Source of the DNA: Desulfobulbus propionicus
GTDB lineage: Bacteria; Desulfobacterota; Desulfobulbia; Desulfobulbales; Desulfobulbaceae
Direction: 5' to 3'
Assembly (NCBI GenBank): GCA_002748735.1
Contig: PDTC01000021.1
Span: forward strand, 1 to 57,985
Length of the DNA stretch: 57,985 nt
Positions 36,586 to 46,140 of the stretch are shown one piece after another; within the stretch, counting starts at the first letter, position 1; each line of letters opens with the position of its first letter. Under the pieces are notes generated by a model. That model made no database searches. It saw nothing but the letters and a program-made list of their open reading frames with translations, and was not told where the DNA came from. The translations under genes were made by a program, and so were the position numbers.

Positions 36586-36633
36586 GGCAAGGGTACCGGC
36601 TTACCCCTTGCCAGAGCACGGCCCCTTTTTTTT
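36586..36633 (+). terminator. terminator after glyQ
   Basis: GGCAAGGG (36586-36593) pairs with CCCCTTGCC (36604-36612) around a 10-base loop, followed after 11 bases by a run of 9 T. It separates glyQ from the glcD pair. The gap between the stem and the T run is a little long for a perfect rho-independent site. Confidence 0.65.
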
Positions 36634-36707
36634 TCGGAAAAAAGTCATACAGTATAACCGCCGTAGGTACATCATCCACCAGTAACCCCAACCTCTCTCT
36701 GTTCATC

Positions 36708-38105
36708 ATGTTCAACGAGACCCACCTCAACCATCTTCAAAAAATCGTCGGTTCGAAACATGTTTCAGCTCGACAGACCGACAGGCTTACCCACTCCTAC
36801 GATTCCACTCAGAAGCAGTATCTTCCTGATGCTGTCGTCTATGCGGATAACACTGATCAGGTACGGCGGATCGTCGCCTTCGCGTATAAAGAGCGGATTC
36901 CCATCCTGCCTCGTGGTGCCGGCAGTGGTTCGACCGGCGGCTCCCTGCCGATCAAAGGGGGCATTGTCCTGGTGCTCACCCGGATGAACCGCATCCTTGA
37001 TATCGACGAAGACAACCTGATTGCCGAGGTGGAGCCCGGGGTCATCACCGCACACCTGCAGCGTGAGGTGGAGAAGCGCGGCCTGTTTTATCCACCTGAT
37101 CCCGCCTCCAAGGACTTCTGCACCCTGGGAGGAAACGTCGCTGAATGCGCTGGTGGACCACGCTGCGTCAAGTACGGTGTCACCAAGGATTATATCCTCG
37201 GGCTGGAAGTCGTGACGCCAACAGGTGAGGTCATCCGTACAGGAGGACGCACCATGAAAAATGTGGCAGGCTACGACCTTACCAAGCTTTTTGTAGGTTC
37301 CGAGGGAACGCTGGGTATTGTCACCGGGATCATCGTTAAGCTCCTCCCCAAACCTGCTGCGAGAAAAACTATGCTCGCCCAGTTTGCCTCCATTGATGGC
37401 GCCGCCCGGGCTGTTTCCGAAATTATCCGGGCCCGCATCATCCCCTCCTCTCTGGAGTTTCTTGATGCCACTACGATCAACTGTGTCCGCGAAGGCACGG
37501 CCCTGGATATTCCCCAGGCCTGCCGGGCAGTGCTGCTTATCGAAGTGGACGGAGAAGCAGATATCCTGGAGGATCAGGCCAAGCGTATTCGGGAAATCAT
37601 CGACCCGCTGGATGTCATCACCGTACAGACCGCGGCGACACCTGCAGAGGCTGAAGAGCTCTGGCAGGTCCGCCGCAGTATCAGTCCCAGCCTGCGCAAG
37701 GTTAATCCCAACAAGTTTAATGAGGATATTGTCGTACCACGCTCCAAGGTGCCGGACATGATCCGAACCCTGGAACGCCTCTCCGCCGAATTTGGCGTCC
37801 CGATCGTCAACTTCGGCCATGCCGGCGACGGCAATATTCATGTCAATGTCATGGTCGATCTCGCCGAAGCGGGCATGCAGGAAACCGTGGACAGGGTTCT
37901 CGACCGTATCTTCACCGCCACCATCGACCTGGGCGGCTCCGTGAGCGGTGAACACGGCATCGGTACAGCCAAGGCTCGCTACCTGACCAAGGAAATCAAC
38001 CAGGCCACCATTACCTGCATGCAGGCCATTAAAAGCGCTCTTGACCCACACAACATCATGAATCCCGGAAAAATATTCCTGGAACCAGACCTGGCACGCC
38101 CCTGA
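36708..38105 (+). CDS. glcD: FAD-linked oxidase GlcD-type (glycolate or D-lactate dehydrogenase subunit)
   Basis: This FAD-binding oxidoreductase of the PCMH type has 465 residues. The FAD site shows ILPRGAGSGSTGGSLP and GGNVAECAGGPRC, then TGGRTMKNVAGYDLTKLFVG. The C-terminal FAD-oxidase domain shows NFGHAGDGNIHVNVM and SGEHGIGTAKA. The substrate is a 2-hydroxyacid; D-lactate and glycolate are both known for the family and cannot be separated by eye. It ends 4 bases before the Fe-S subunit gene, so the two form a membrane-associated enzyme that would pass electrons to the quinone pool or a hydrogenase system. Confidence 0.92.
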   Translation: MFNETHLNHLQKIVGSKHVSARQTDRLTHSYDSTQKQYLPDAVVYADNTDQVRRIVAFAYKERIPILPRGAGSGSTGGSLPIKGGIVLVLTRMNRILDIDEDNLIAEVEPGVITAHLQREVEKRGLFYPPDPASKDFCTLGGNVAECAGGPRCVKYGVTKDYILGLEVVTPTGEVIRTGGRTMKNVAGYDLTKLFVGSEGTLGIVTGIIVKLLPKPAARKTMLAQFASIDGAARAVSEIIRARIIPSSLEFLDATTINCVREGTALDIPQACRAVLLIEVDGEADILEDQAKRIREIIDPLDVITVQTAATPAEAEELWQVRRSISPSLRKVNPNKFNEDIVVPRSKVPDMIRTLERLSAEFGVPIVNFGHAGDGNIHVNVMVDLAEAGMQETVDRVLDRIFTATIDLGGSVSGEHGIGTAKARYLTKEINQATITCMQAIKSALDPHNIMNPGKIFLEPDLARP

Positions 38106-38109
38106 TCCC

Positions 38110-39384
38110 ATGAGCAGCAGCACCCTCAAATCGCTGGACGAGTACCGCGACATCATCGAGAAATGCGTCAAATGCGGGGCCTGCCAGGCCCACTGTCCGG
38201 TTTATCTCCAGGAGCGTAAAGAAGGCGCTGTGGCCAGGGGCAAGATAGCGCTGGCTCAGGCGATCCTTGACGGTGACTCGGAGCTGGAAGAGCGGCTGCA
38301 GGAGGACATCAGCCTCTGTCTGATGTGCGGCTCCTGCGTGGCCAAGTGCCCCAACAGGGTGCCCACAGACGAGATCGTTGGCGCTGTCCGGCGACAGATC
38401 ACCAATGAGCAGGGACTGAGCATGGTGGGGAGGGCCGTGCACGCGGTCACCGGCTCCAGGCCACTCATGCGCACCCTGGCAAGAACCGGTTCACGGCTGC
38501 AGCCTGCGCTTTTTAAACAAGTCCCGGGAGCCAGTGGTCTGCGGCTACGCTTTCCCTCACCGGTCATGCCCGGCCGCAGTGTTCCTCAGGTTGCCCGCCG
38601 CAGCCTGTTTAACCGAGTGGGCGAGTTTGTCCAGGGTTCACCGGAACAGCCGACGATCGGTTTTTTCAGCGGTTGTTCGATCACCTATATCTATCCGGAA
38701 ATCGGTGAAGTTGTCGTGGGCCTGCTGCAGCGTCTGGGTTTCTCTGTTGCCCTGCCCAGAGATCAGGGATGCTGTGGTATTCCAGCCCTTTCCTCAGGTG
38801 ATGGTCAACTACTGCGCAAGGTCGCCAAGGCCAATGACCACGCCTTTGCCGGACTTGAGGTGGAACACGTCGTCACCGCCTGTGCGTCCTGCCTGGGCGG
38901 CATCGGCCACCACTACGCTACCATGAATGACGGTCCCCAAAAGCTGAGTAGCAAGGCCAAAGATATCCTTGTATTTCTCTGCGAGCAGGGCCTCGACAGG
39001 ACCCTCGAGGCCCTGCCCAGATGGCAAAACCGCCGACGGGTCACCTATCATGACCCCTGTCATCTGCGGGCCCAGGGTATAACCCGTGAACCCAGGGCAC
39101 TGCTAGAGGCCCTGCCCAATATCGATTTTGTCGAGATGGAGAACGCTGCCAGCTGCTGCGGCCTGGGCGGAACCTTTTCTGTCTACCATTATCCCTTAAG
39201 CAAAGCCATTGGAGAGGGCAAGATGAGTGGACTGGCGACAAGCCAGGCCCAGACCATAGCAACAGCCTGTCCTGGATGCATGATACAGCTACAGGACTCC
39301 ATCAACCACGCCGCACTCAATGTTCAGGTTGTCCATGTGCTCGATCTCGTCTACCAGGCCCTTAAGGGACCGGAAAAGATCTAA
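38110..39384 (+). CDS. glcF: Fe-S subunit GlcF-type (CCG domain protein)
   Basis: This 424-residue iron-sulfur protein partners the upstream FAD subunit. Two ferredoxin-like clusters are at the N-terminus (CVKCGACQAHCPVY and CLMCGSCVAKCPN), followed by two Cys-rich CCG domains, with GCCGIPAL and ASCCGLGGTFSVYHY as the closing motifs. YHDPCHLRAQGITREPR is also conserved. It ends 55 bases before the TDT transporter start, which lies in the same direction. Confidence 0.93.
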   Translation: MSSSTLKSLDEYRDIIEKCVKCGACQAHCPVYLQERKEGAVARGKIALAQAILDGDSELEERLQEDISLCLMCGSCVAKCPNRVPTDEIVGAVRRQITNEQGLSMVGRAVHAVTGSRPLMRTLARTGSRLQPALFKQVPGASGLRLRFPSPVMPGRSVPQVARRSLFNRVGEFVQGSPEQPTIGFFSGCSITYIYPEIGEVVVGLLQRLGFSVALPRDQGCCGIPALSSGDGQLLRKVAKANDHAFAGLEVEHVVTACASCLGGIGHHYATMNDGPQKLSSKAKDILVFLCEQGLDRTLEALPRWQNRRRVTYHDPCHLRAQGITREPRALLEALPNIDFVEMENAASCCGLGGTFSVYHYPLSKAIGEGKMSGLATSQAQTIATACPGCMIQLQDSINHAALNVQVVHVLDLVYQALKGPEKI

Positions 39385-39439
39385 TTATCCTGCGCTAAAA
39401 AAGAACAGGATTCAACGCGACACAACCAAGGATAACCGG

Positions 39440-40651
39440 ATGCAGCACCCTGAAAAAGAGAGAAAAAATCCGACCTCCAAGGGATTTTGGTGGAAACGGT
39501 TTTTTTATACGGTCACCGGAGCCGACCACGACTACCAGCTTGGTCCAAACTGGTTCGCCTCGGTAATGGGAACTGGAATTATAGCCAATGCCTCGGTAGC
39601 TCTCCCGCTTTTTTCGCCATATCTGCAGAGCGTTGCCCTGGTGGTCTGGCAGCTCGCCCTGTTCATGCTACTTGGTTTACTCACGGCCACGGCCCTGTTG
39701 TTGTGGAAACGCCAGAACATCTGGAAACGCCATTTTAATGATCCGATGATGGCTCAGTTTTACGGGGCACCTCCCATGGCCCTGCTTACCGTGGCTGGTG
39801 GGACACTGCTGCTCGGCCCCCTCATGCTCGGCGAGAAGCTGGCACTGCAGCTCAGCTGGCTACTCTGGTTTCTTGGAACCGCAGGTGGTCTTGGCTCGGC
39901 TGTCATTATTCCCTATCGGTTGTTTACGAAGTTCAGAGTCAGACCAGATTCAGCCTTTGGCGGCTGGCTGATGCCTGTTGTCCCTCCCATGGTTTCAGCG
40001 GCTATTGGTGCAATGCTCGTACCCCACACCCCTTCGGGAGTATTACGGGAGACCATGTTTTATAGTTGCTACGCCATGTTCGGCCTCAGTCTCTTTGCGG
40101 CCGTGATCATTATATCGATGATTTGGAGCCGGCTTGCCCATCATGGAACATCAGGGACCTCGCGGGTCCCGACGCTGTGGATCGTTCTCGGCCCCCTGGG
40201 CCAGTCAATGACAGCAGCAGGAGTGCTTGCCACAGTTGCAGACAGCGCTGTATCAGCTGAAATAGCAAGGGGATTCCTTCTTTTTGCAGTGCTTTACAGC
40301 GTGCCTGTCTTTGGTTTTGTCCTGCTGTGGACCGCGTTGGCAACGCTACTTACCTTGCGAGCCAGGCGCAGGCAGATGAAATTTGCTCTTACTTACTGGG
40401 CCTTCACCTTTCCGGTGGGCACCTGCGTGACCGGCACAGCACAGCTCGCCCATCATACCGGTGTGCCATTGTTCACATGGGCCAGCATCGTTTACTTTGT
40501 GCTCCTGCTGCTTGCCTGGTCAGTTGCAGCTTTTGGGACGACAAAGGGTATGGTCACCGGCCATCTCTTTCGTCTGCCCCCTGCAGCACAGCCAATCGTC
40601 TCGATCAAGGAGTCCGGATTCACCGGGGATATCCTCGACGAAGATGATTGA
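39440..40651 (+). CDS. TDT/SLAC1-family anion or dicarboxylate transporter (TehA-like)
   Basis: This protein has about ten membrane segments, 403 residues from the ATG at 39440 (AGGATAACCGG before it; the open frame begins earlier inside glcF). GPNWFASVMGTGIIANASVA resembles the first helix of TDT (tellurite-resistance/dicarboxylate) transporters, and the whole topology fits SLAC1/TehA/Ssu1 channels. Substrates known for the family include C4-dicarboxylates, sulfite and small anions. Position after GlcD/GlcF suggests export or uptake of the acid used by that enzyme, or sulfite export, but neither is shown by the sequence. It ends 11 bases from a convergent MFS gene. Confidence 0.85.
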   Translation: MQHPEKERKNPTSKGFWWKRFFYTVTGADHDYQLGPNWFASVMGTGIIANASVALPLFSPYLQSVALVVWQLALFMLLGLLTATALLLWKRQNIWKRHFNDPMMAQFYGAPPMALLTVAGGTLLLGPLMLGEKLALQLSWLLWFLGTAGGLGSAVIIPYRLFTKFRVRPDSAFGGWLMPVVPPMVSAAIGAMLVPHTPSGVLRETMFYSCYAMFGLSLFAAVIIISMIWSRLAHHGTSGTSRVPTLWIVLGPLGQSMTAAGVLATVADSAVSAEIARGFLLFAVLYSVPVFGFVLLWTALATLLTLRARRRQMKFALTYWAFTFPVGTCVTGTAQLAHHTGVPLFTWASIVYFVLLLLAWSVAAFGTTKGMVTGHLFRLPPAAQPIVSIKESGFTGDILDEDD

Positions 40652-40662
40652 CACGCGGCTGG

Positions 40663-42006
40663 TTACTTAGCCGAATGGCGAAACCGTGGAAGGGTCAGCA
40701 ATGCGGTCAGCAAAAGACCCACGACCAGATAGCCGGGAAACCAGGTGATGGACTGACGAAAGGCCAGATCTTCGATCAGGTCAGCGCTTACCCCTGTGTG
40801 TTGTGCAGCACGCAACTTCGCCACCAGCAGTGCGTAGAGGATACCAATGCTGCCGTATGCGGCATTGAAGGCCAGGCCCTTAAAACTGAGAATCGTGGCT
40901 CGCTGCCTGGAGTCAGCGAGTTGGTTAAGGTAATGGCTGGTGAAAAACGAGGTCATCATCATGATCGAAAAGACCAGCATCATGGGCAGGACCCCAAAAT
41001 AGGGGATAAACAGGGTCAGTCCCAGCAACGTCAAGATTGACAGTACGCAAAGCCAGAGAAGGTTACGTGCCGGAGAATATCGCTCCACCATCCACCTTGC
41101 CAGGCGAGGGACAAAGACGCCTAGCAGGGCAATGGCAGAACCGATAATGCCAAAGCTTGCCTCAGGCAGGCCGATAACACGATAATACTGACTGGCCAGC
41201 GTCACCAGCATTCGCAAAACATGATCAAAGACCATGGCAAAGCCGATGACGGCCAGGGCAAAAGGTGTTTGCCATATCCATCGGCCTGCGTTCAGGGTAA
41301 GGGAGAAAACCTCCCGTGTTGATGCTGTATTGAGTTCACTCGCCTCTTCATCAGGCCGTAAATCCTGCATCCGCAGCACTGTGACAAGGGCCAGGACAGC
41401 CAGGCCAAGCGTCAGGAACACCGGGAAACGCATGGTTATCTCCTGGGTCACCACACGGGAAGAACCCAGCAGGTCCAGGAGCCGGTTAACCATCGAGGGA
41501 TCGTAGAGCAGCGCTCCCAGGGTCATGGCCACCACATGAACCAGGCTTCGCAGCCGCATCTCCATTTCAAGAACCTGCGGCCAGGTATCCTCAAGCCCTT
41601 CACGGACAAGTGTATCGTAGGCCATGGCCTCATCAGCTCCGGATGCCATGGCCTCGGCCAGACCGGAAAGGACCCGGTTTAGGAGAAATACGCTAAAGAC
41701 GAGGCTGTGGTTTCCCAAGGGGACAAAGGCCAGCAACAGCATCTCCCACAACATGCAAAAGGCAGTGGTGAGCAGCAGGCGTTTACGGCCAATCAAGTCG
41801 GCCAGTGCCCCGGAAGGCACCTCTGCCAGGACAATGGTGAAGGCCCACACCGTATTTAGCAGGGCAAACTCTTCAATACTCAACCCATAGTCAAGGAAAA
41901 GAACAGTAAAAACGGGGTAATAAAACCGAGCATTAAAAAAAATGCGGAAGGCGAGAAACAGCCGGACATTGGTGAGGGCAAAGGGTGAAGAGTGCGAGGC
42001 AGCCAT
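40663..42006 (-). CDS. MFS transporter
   Basis: This 447-residue protein has about twelve hydrophobic segments. Early motifs LAEVPSGALADLIGRKRLL match the MFS loop 2-3 signature (G-x-x-x-D-x-x-G-R-K), so it is a major facilitator. ASGADEAMAYDTLVREG is typical of the group whose members are annotated only as MFS. The substrate is unknown. It is divergent from letA, with about 125 bases between the starts. Confidence 0.88.
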   Translation of the reverse strand: MAASHSSPFALTNVRLFLAFRIFFNARFYYPVFTVLFLDYGLSIEEFALLNTVWAFTIVLAEVPSGALADLIGRKRLLLTTAFCMLWEMLLLAFVPLGNHSLVFSVFLLNRVLSGLAEAMASGADEAMAYDTLVREGLEDTWPQVLEMEMRLRSLVHVVAMTLGALLYDPSMVNRLLDLLGSSRVVTQEITMRFPVFLTLGLAVLALVTVLRMQDLRPDEEASELNTASTREVFSLTLNAGRWIWQTPFALAVIGFAMVFDHVLRMLVTLASQYYRVIGLPEASFGIIGSAIALLGVFVPRLARWMVERYSPARNLLWLCVLSILTLLGLTLFIPYFGVLPMMLVFSIMMMTSFFTSHYLNQLADSRQRATILSFKGLAFNAAYGSIGILYALLVAKLRAAQHTGVSADLIEDLAFRQSITWFPGYLVVGLLLTALLTLPRFRHSAK

Positions 42007-42131
42007 CCGTACACCATGGGATCGAATGACAGGGATGTCAAGGCCTTGTCGTCGACAAGAAATGATTCTTGCCCTCTCTGCATTCCCTGTTAAGATGAGA
42101 CGATACTGGTAAAAACCCCTTGGGAGGACAC

Positions 42132-43421
42132 GTGGATCATCCTGCTACCCCGCCCTGTACAGCCTGCCCGGCCTGTGATCTTCTTCTGCGCCAACCCCCT
42201 GATGATTCGGGTGTCACGTTTTTCTGCCCGCGCTGCGGCAAAACACTGCACAAGACCATCCCACAGAGTGTCGAAAAGGTACTGGCGTTCAGCCTTGCCG
42301 GCCTGTTGCTGTTCATCCCGGCGAACTTCATGCCGCTTGTGACCATGAGTATCCTTGGCCTGGAAAAGCACTCTTCGATTTTTGATTCTGTGCTGGCCCT
42401 CTACGATCAGGGGCTTTTTCTCGTGGGGTCAACCGTGCTGTCCATGGCCCTGCTCTTTCCCCTTGTCACCCTGGGGCTGTTATGTATTGTCTCCCTGGGC
42501 ATAGCCACTGGCCGTCGTTCTCTCCTGCTCCTCCTGCTGTTCCGGGGGTACCACTATCTCACCGAATGGGCGATGATGGACGTCTACCTCATCGGCATCT
42601 TCGTCACCATCATTAAACTGAGCGGCATGGCCAAGGTCCATTTCGACTTCGGCCTGTTCTGCTTTATCGGTATGGTTATCACTGCCATTGCCGCGCAAAG
42701 CTGCCTCAGCTACCAGGAGTTCTGGCAGCGATTGGACCCTGAGCATCGTCAACCTCCCCAGGCACCATACCCAGCCCGTACTGCCCGTGAAGCGGGCTTG
42801 GTACTGTGCCATACCTGCCAACTGCTCACCGCGGACCACCCGGGTGGCGGTCAGGAATGCCGACGATGTCGCAGCCCCCTGCATATGCGCAAGCATGACA
42901 GCCTCACCCGCACCTGGGCAATGATCATCTGTGCCGTTATCCTCCTTCTACCAGCGAACCTGATGCCCATCATGGAAGTGGAACACTTCGGCCTCCCCGA
43001 CCATTCCACCATTCTCGACGGTATTGTCTACTTCTTTCACAGCGGCTCTTATGCCATTGGCCTCATCATCTTCACCGCCTCTGTCGTCGTTCCCCTGTTC
43101 AAGATCGTCGGCATCGTTCTGATCCTGATCTCCATTCACTTCAAGCTTCACTCCTGGCTGCGGCACAAGGCCCTTATGTTTCGTTTCATAGCGTTCATCG
43201 GCCGCTGGTCCATGCTTGATATTTTTGTGATTGCCCTGCTCTCGGCCCTCGTGCAATTCGGGGTGCTTTCGACTATACAGGCAGCACCTGCTGCGTTCTA
43301 TTTCACCGGGGTGGTGTTAAGCACGATGCTTGCCGCTATTACCTTTGATTCTCGAGTGCTCTGGGACATTGATATTTCAACGACCGAGGAAACTCTTCAT
43401 GGAAAAACCAGTCGTTCATAA
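42132..43421 (+). CDS. letA: LetA/PqiA-type membrane protein
   Basis: LetA is the inner-membrane partner of an MCE-domain lipid transport tunnel. I use the GTG at 42132 (429 aa) after GGGAGGA; a TTG twelve bases upstream overlaps that ribosome-binding site. The protein has two PqiA domains, each with a zinc ribbon: CTACPACDLL with FFCPRCGK, and LCHTCQLLTA with CRRCRSPL. Eight hydrophobic segments follow the expected layout, including LLFIPANFMPLVTMS and ILLLPANLMPIMEV. The length is close to E. coli LetA (YebS, 427). Its end overlaps letB by 23 bases. Confidence 0.92.
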   Translation: MDHPATPPCTACPACDLLLRQPPDDSGVTFFCPRCGKTLHKTIPQSVEKVLAFSLAGLLLFIPANFMPLVTMSILGLEKHSSIFDSVLALYDQGLFLVGSTVLSMALLFPLVTLGLLCIVSLGIATGRRSLLLLLLFRGYHYLTEWAMMDVYLIGIFVTIIKLSGMAKVHFDFGLFCFIGMVITAIAAQSCLSYQEFWQRLDPEHRQPPQAPYPARTAREAGLVLCHTCQLLTADHPGGGQECRRCRSPLHMRKHDSLTRTWAMIICAVILLLPANLMPIMEVEHFGLPDHSTILDGIVYFFHSGSYAIGLIIFTASVVVPLFKIVGIVLILISIHFKLHSWLRHKALMFRFIAFIGRWSMLDIFVIALLSALVQFGVLSTIQAAPAAFYFTGVVLSTMLAAITFDSRVLWDIDISTTEETLHGKTSRS

Positions 43422-46140
43422 ACGGCGTTCCCTCTCTCCTGTCTGGTTCCTGCCACTGCTGGCCCTGGGGCTTGGCTGTTGGCTTCTCTACACGAGCTAC
43501 CGTGACGCCGGCATCACCATCTCCGTCCATTTTCCTGATGCGGTCGGCATTACCACTGGCAAAACACGGGTCATCTACCGGGGTGTTCCCGTCGGTACCG
43601 TGAAGCAAATCCTCGTCGATGAGGACCTGGGCGGCGTCAAGCTCGTTGTTGACATGACCAAGGAGTCAAAGCAGGGGCTCAAGGAGGACACCAAGTTCTG
43701 GATTGTCAAACCGGAAATTTCCGCGGGTCGGATCAGTGGGCTCGACACCATCCTCACCGGCAGCTACATAGCGGTGGAACCGGGAGTTTCAGAGATCTAT
43801 GCCACCAGTTTTGAGGGGCTGACCATGGCGCCGCCAGCCAGCGCTGATGCCCCTGGATTGCGTATTACGCTCATTGCCGATACCCTGTACTCACTGCAGC
43901 GAGGCTCCAATATCTATATGAAAAACCTGCGGATCGGTCAGGTCATGAGTTTTCAGCTGAGCGATAACGGCAAGATTCACCTGCAGGCCTATATTGAGCC
44001 GGAATTCAGTCAGCTGATCCGTAACGGTACCCGGTTCTGGAATGCCTCGGGCCTCTCTATCAGTGGTGACCTGCAACGGGGATACAGTATTAACATGGCA
44101 TCCCTGGCCTCTCTTGTTTACGGAGGTATCATCTGCTCCACCCCGGCAACGCTGGCTGATACCCCACCTGCAGAGCAACAGGCCAGCTTTCCCCTGTACA
44201 GCGACTTTGCCGCAGCCGAATACGGCATCGAAGCGTCCCTGCTGGTCGCCGATGGCAGCGCTATGGTCCCGGGGAAGACCCGGGTGATGTTCCGTGGCAT
44301 CAAGGTGGGAGTGGTCAAGAAGCTCGAGGTCAATGATGATCCTCTCTACACCGTCACTGCCACACTTCAACTGGACCCGATTGTCGAGGATCTCCTCAGA
44401 GAGGAGACCAAATTCTACATTCAGCAACCCGAGGTGGGTATCACCGGTGTCAAACACCTGGAGGCCATTCTGACCGGTCCCTATATCACCCTTGAACCCG
44501 GTGAAGGCGCTCCTCGCAGGGACTTTGTCGCTGAAATTGGCACCAACCCTAAACCCTCCCTACGCACCGGCAGCCATTATCGGTTAAAGGCAGAGGAAAA
44601 GGGCTCGCTGAATGCTGGAGATCCTGTCCTTTTCAAGGGGGTCGCTGTCGGAGAGATTACCACGGTCAGCCTGTCGCCCACCGACGATGAGATCCTCATG
44701 GACATCATGATTTTCAACGACTATCGCCATCTGGTCAAACCGGCAACGGTCTTCTGGAATACCAGTGGCGTACAGATTGATGCCAGCCTCTCGCAATTCA
44801 ATGTAAATCTGGGATCCCTGCAAAGCGCACTGGCAGGAGGAATCGCCTTTACGACCCCTGTCATGGATCAGCAATCAGCCAAGACAGCCCCCCAACACAC
44901 CCTCTTTACCCTGTATAACTCCTATACCGAAGCGGAACAGGCGGTTCCAGCCCTCCATCCCAAGGGGCTGCGTATCCGGTTGACCGCGAAAACCATGCCA
45001 CCGCTCAAGCCTGGCGCCTCGATCTATTACAACAACATTGTGGTCGGCAAGGTTCTGGATTTCCGTCTTGGTAAAAATTCCCGGGACGTGGAGCTCCTCG
45101 CCCTCATTCACCAGCAGTACCAGGATCTGGTCACCACCACCTCGCGGTTCTACAACCGTTCAGGCATATCGGTTAACGCCGGCCTTGACGGAATATCTCT
45201 GCAGACGGGCCCCCTCGAGGCCATTCTTGCCGGTGGCATCGGCTTTTTTACCCTGGAAAAGGGGACGGCAGTCAACGAGGGGCACACCTTCTCCTTATAC
45301 CGAAAATTTACCGATGCCCAGCAGGCCTCAAGCGTTAAGCTTCAGCTGCGGCTGTCATCCACCAAGGGCCTGCGGGAAAACAGCCCGCTACGATATCAGG
45401 GAATCGACGTGGGCCGGATCGGACAACTGGCACTGCGCGGTGATGGCGCCGGTGTCACGGCCACAGCGTTTGTCGATAACGAGGCGGCACACCTCTTCCG
45501 GGAACACTCCCTTATCTGGATCATGTCACCTGAAATCGGCCTGGAGGGCGTCAAAAACCCAGAGACCTTCATCCGGGGCAGCTACCTCGTGGTGCAGCCG
45601 GGAGAAGGCCGGTACCGTACCTCCTTCACCGTACTGGACGAGCCTCCTGACAACCTCGTCACCGACAGCCTCAATATCGTCCTTGAGGCAGCCACCCGGG
45701 GGTCGATCAAGCCTGGCAGCCCTCTCTATTATCGACAGGTGCAGGTGGGCAAGGTCACCGGTTACACCCTCTCTCCCTCTGCGCAGAAGGTCTGGATTAA
45801 GGTGAATATCTCCCCGGAATACCGCCACCTGGTGCGCTCCACCACCCTCTTCTGGAAAGCCAGCGGCCTGTCCGTCACAGGGGGAATACTCAGCGGGATC
45901 GACGTTCGCACCGAATCCATGCAGGCCCTCCTCACCGGTGGCATTGCCATGGCCACACCAGATGATGGCGAGCCAGGCATGCCGGCAATGGACGGCGACC
46001 ACTTTCCCCTGGCCCGTGCTCCTGTAACCGGCTGGGAGGACTGGGCCCCACACCTCTCTGATGATCTGGCAAAGAGACCTGGGGGGGTTAACGGGAGCTC
46101 AGGCAAGGATTCCCCAACTGACACGATGTCGCAGCCTTGA
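43399..46140 (+). CDS. letB: LetB-type MCE protein with seven MCE domains
   Basis: This protein should form a periplasm-spanning tunnel for lipid transfer between membranes. After an N-terminal membrane anchor (VWFLPLLALGLGCWLLY) come seven MCE domains, each about 100-115 residues, spaced at roughly 45, 160, 280, 400, 520, 640 and 755 (913 aa). Domains alternate between VFRG/YRG-VPVG type cores, for example VIYRGVPVGTVKQI and VMFRGIKVGVVKKL. PqiB has three MCE domains; LetB has seven, so this is LetB-like. I start at the ATG at 43399 after GAGGAAAC, which overlaps letA. The C-terminus is a Gly/Ser-rich tail. Confidence 0.9.
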   Translation: MEKPVVHKRRSLSPVWFLPLLALGLGCWLLYTSYRDAGITISVHFPDAVGITTGKTRVIYRGVPVGTVKQILVDEDLGGVKLVVDMTKESKQGLKEDTKFWIVKPEISAGRISGLDTILTGSYIAVEPGVSEIYATSFEGLTMAPPASADAPGLRITLIADTLYSLQRGSNIYMKNLRIGQVMSFQLSDNGKIHLQAYIEPEFSQLIRNGTRFWNASGLSISGDLQRGYSINMASLASLVYGGIICSTPATLADTPPAEQQASFPLYSDFAAAEYGIEASLLVADGSAMVPGKTRVMFRGIKVGVVKKLEVNDDPLYTVTATLQLDPIVEDLLREETKFYIQQPEVGITGVKHLEAILTGPYITLEPGEGAPRRDFVAEIGTNPKPSLRTGSHYRLKAEEKGSLNAGDPVLFKGVAVGEITTVSLSPTDDEILMDIMIFNDYRHLVKPATVFWNTSGVQIDASLSQFNVNLGSLQSALAGGIAFTTPVMDQQSAKTAPQHTLFTLYNSYTEAEQAVPALHPKGLRIRLTAKTMPPLKPGASIYYNNIVVGKVLDFRLGKNSRDVELLALIHQQYQDLVTTTSRFYNRSGISVNAGLDGISLQTGPLEAILAGGIGFFTLEKGTAVNEGHTFSLYRKFTDAQQASSVKLQLRLSSTKGLRENSPLRYQGIDVGRIGQLALRGDGAGVTATAFVDNEAAHLFREHSLIWIMSPEIGLEGVKNPETFIRGSYLVVQPGEGRYRTSFTVLDEPPDNLVTDSLNIVLEAATRGSIKPGSPLYYRQVQVGKVTGYTLSPSAQKVWIKVNISPEYRHLVRSTTLFWKASGLSVTGGILSGIDVRTESMQALLTGGIAMATPDDGEPGMPAMDGDHFPLARAPVTGWEDWAPHLSDDLAKRPGGVNGSSGKDSPTDTMSQP

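Noticed and set aside
36503-36707. Possible remnant of glyS after glyQ
   Set aside because: No frame resembling GlyS was found; the space holds a terminator only.
43399-46140. PqiB rather than LetB
   Set aside because: PqiB has three MCE domains; seven can be counted here and the length (913) suits LetB.
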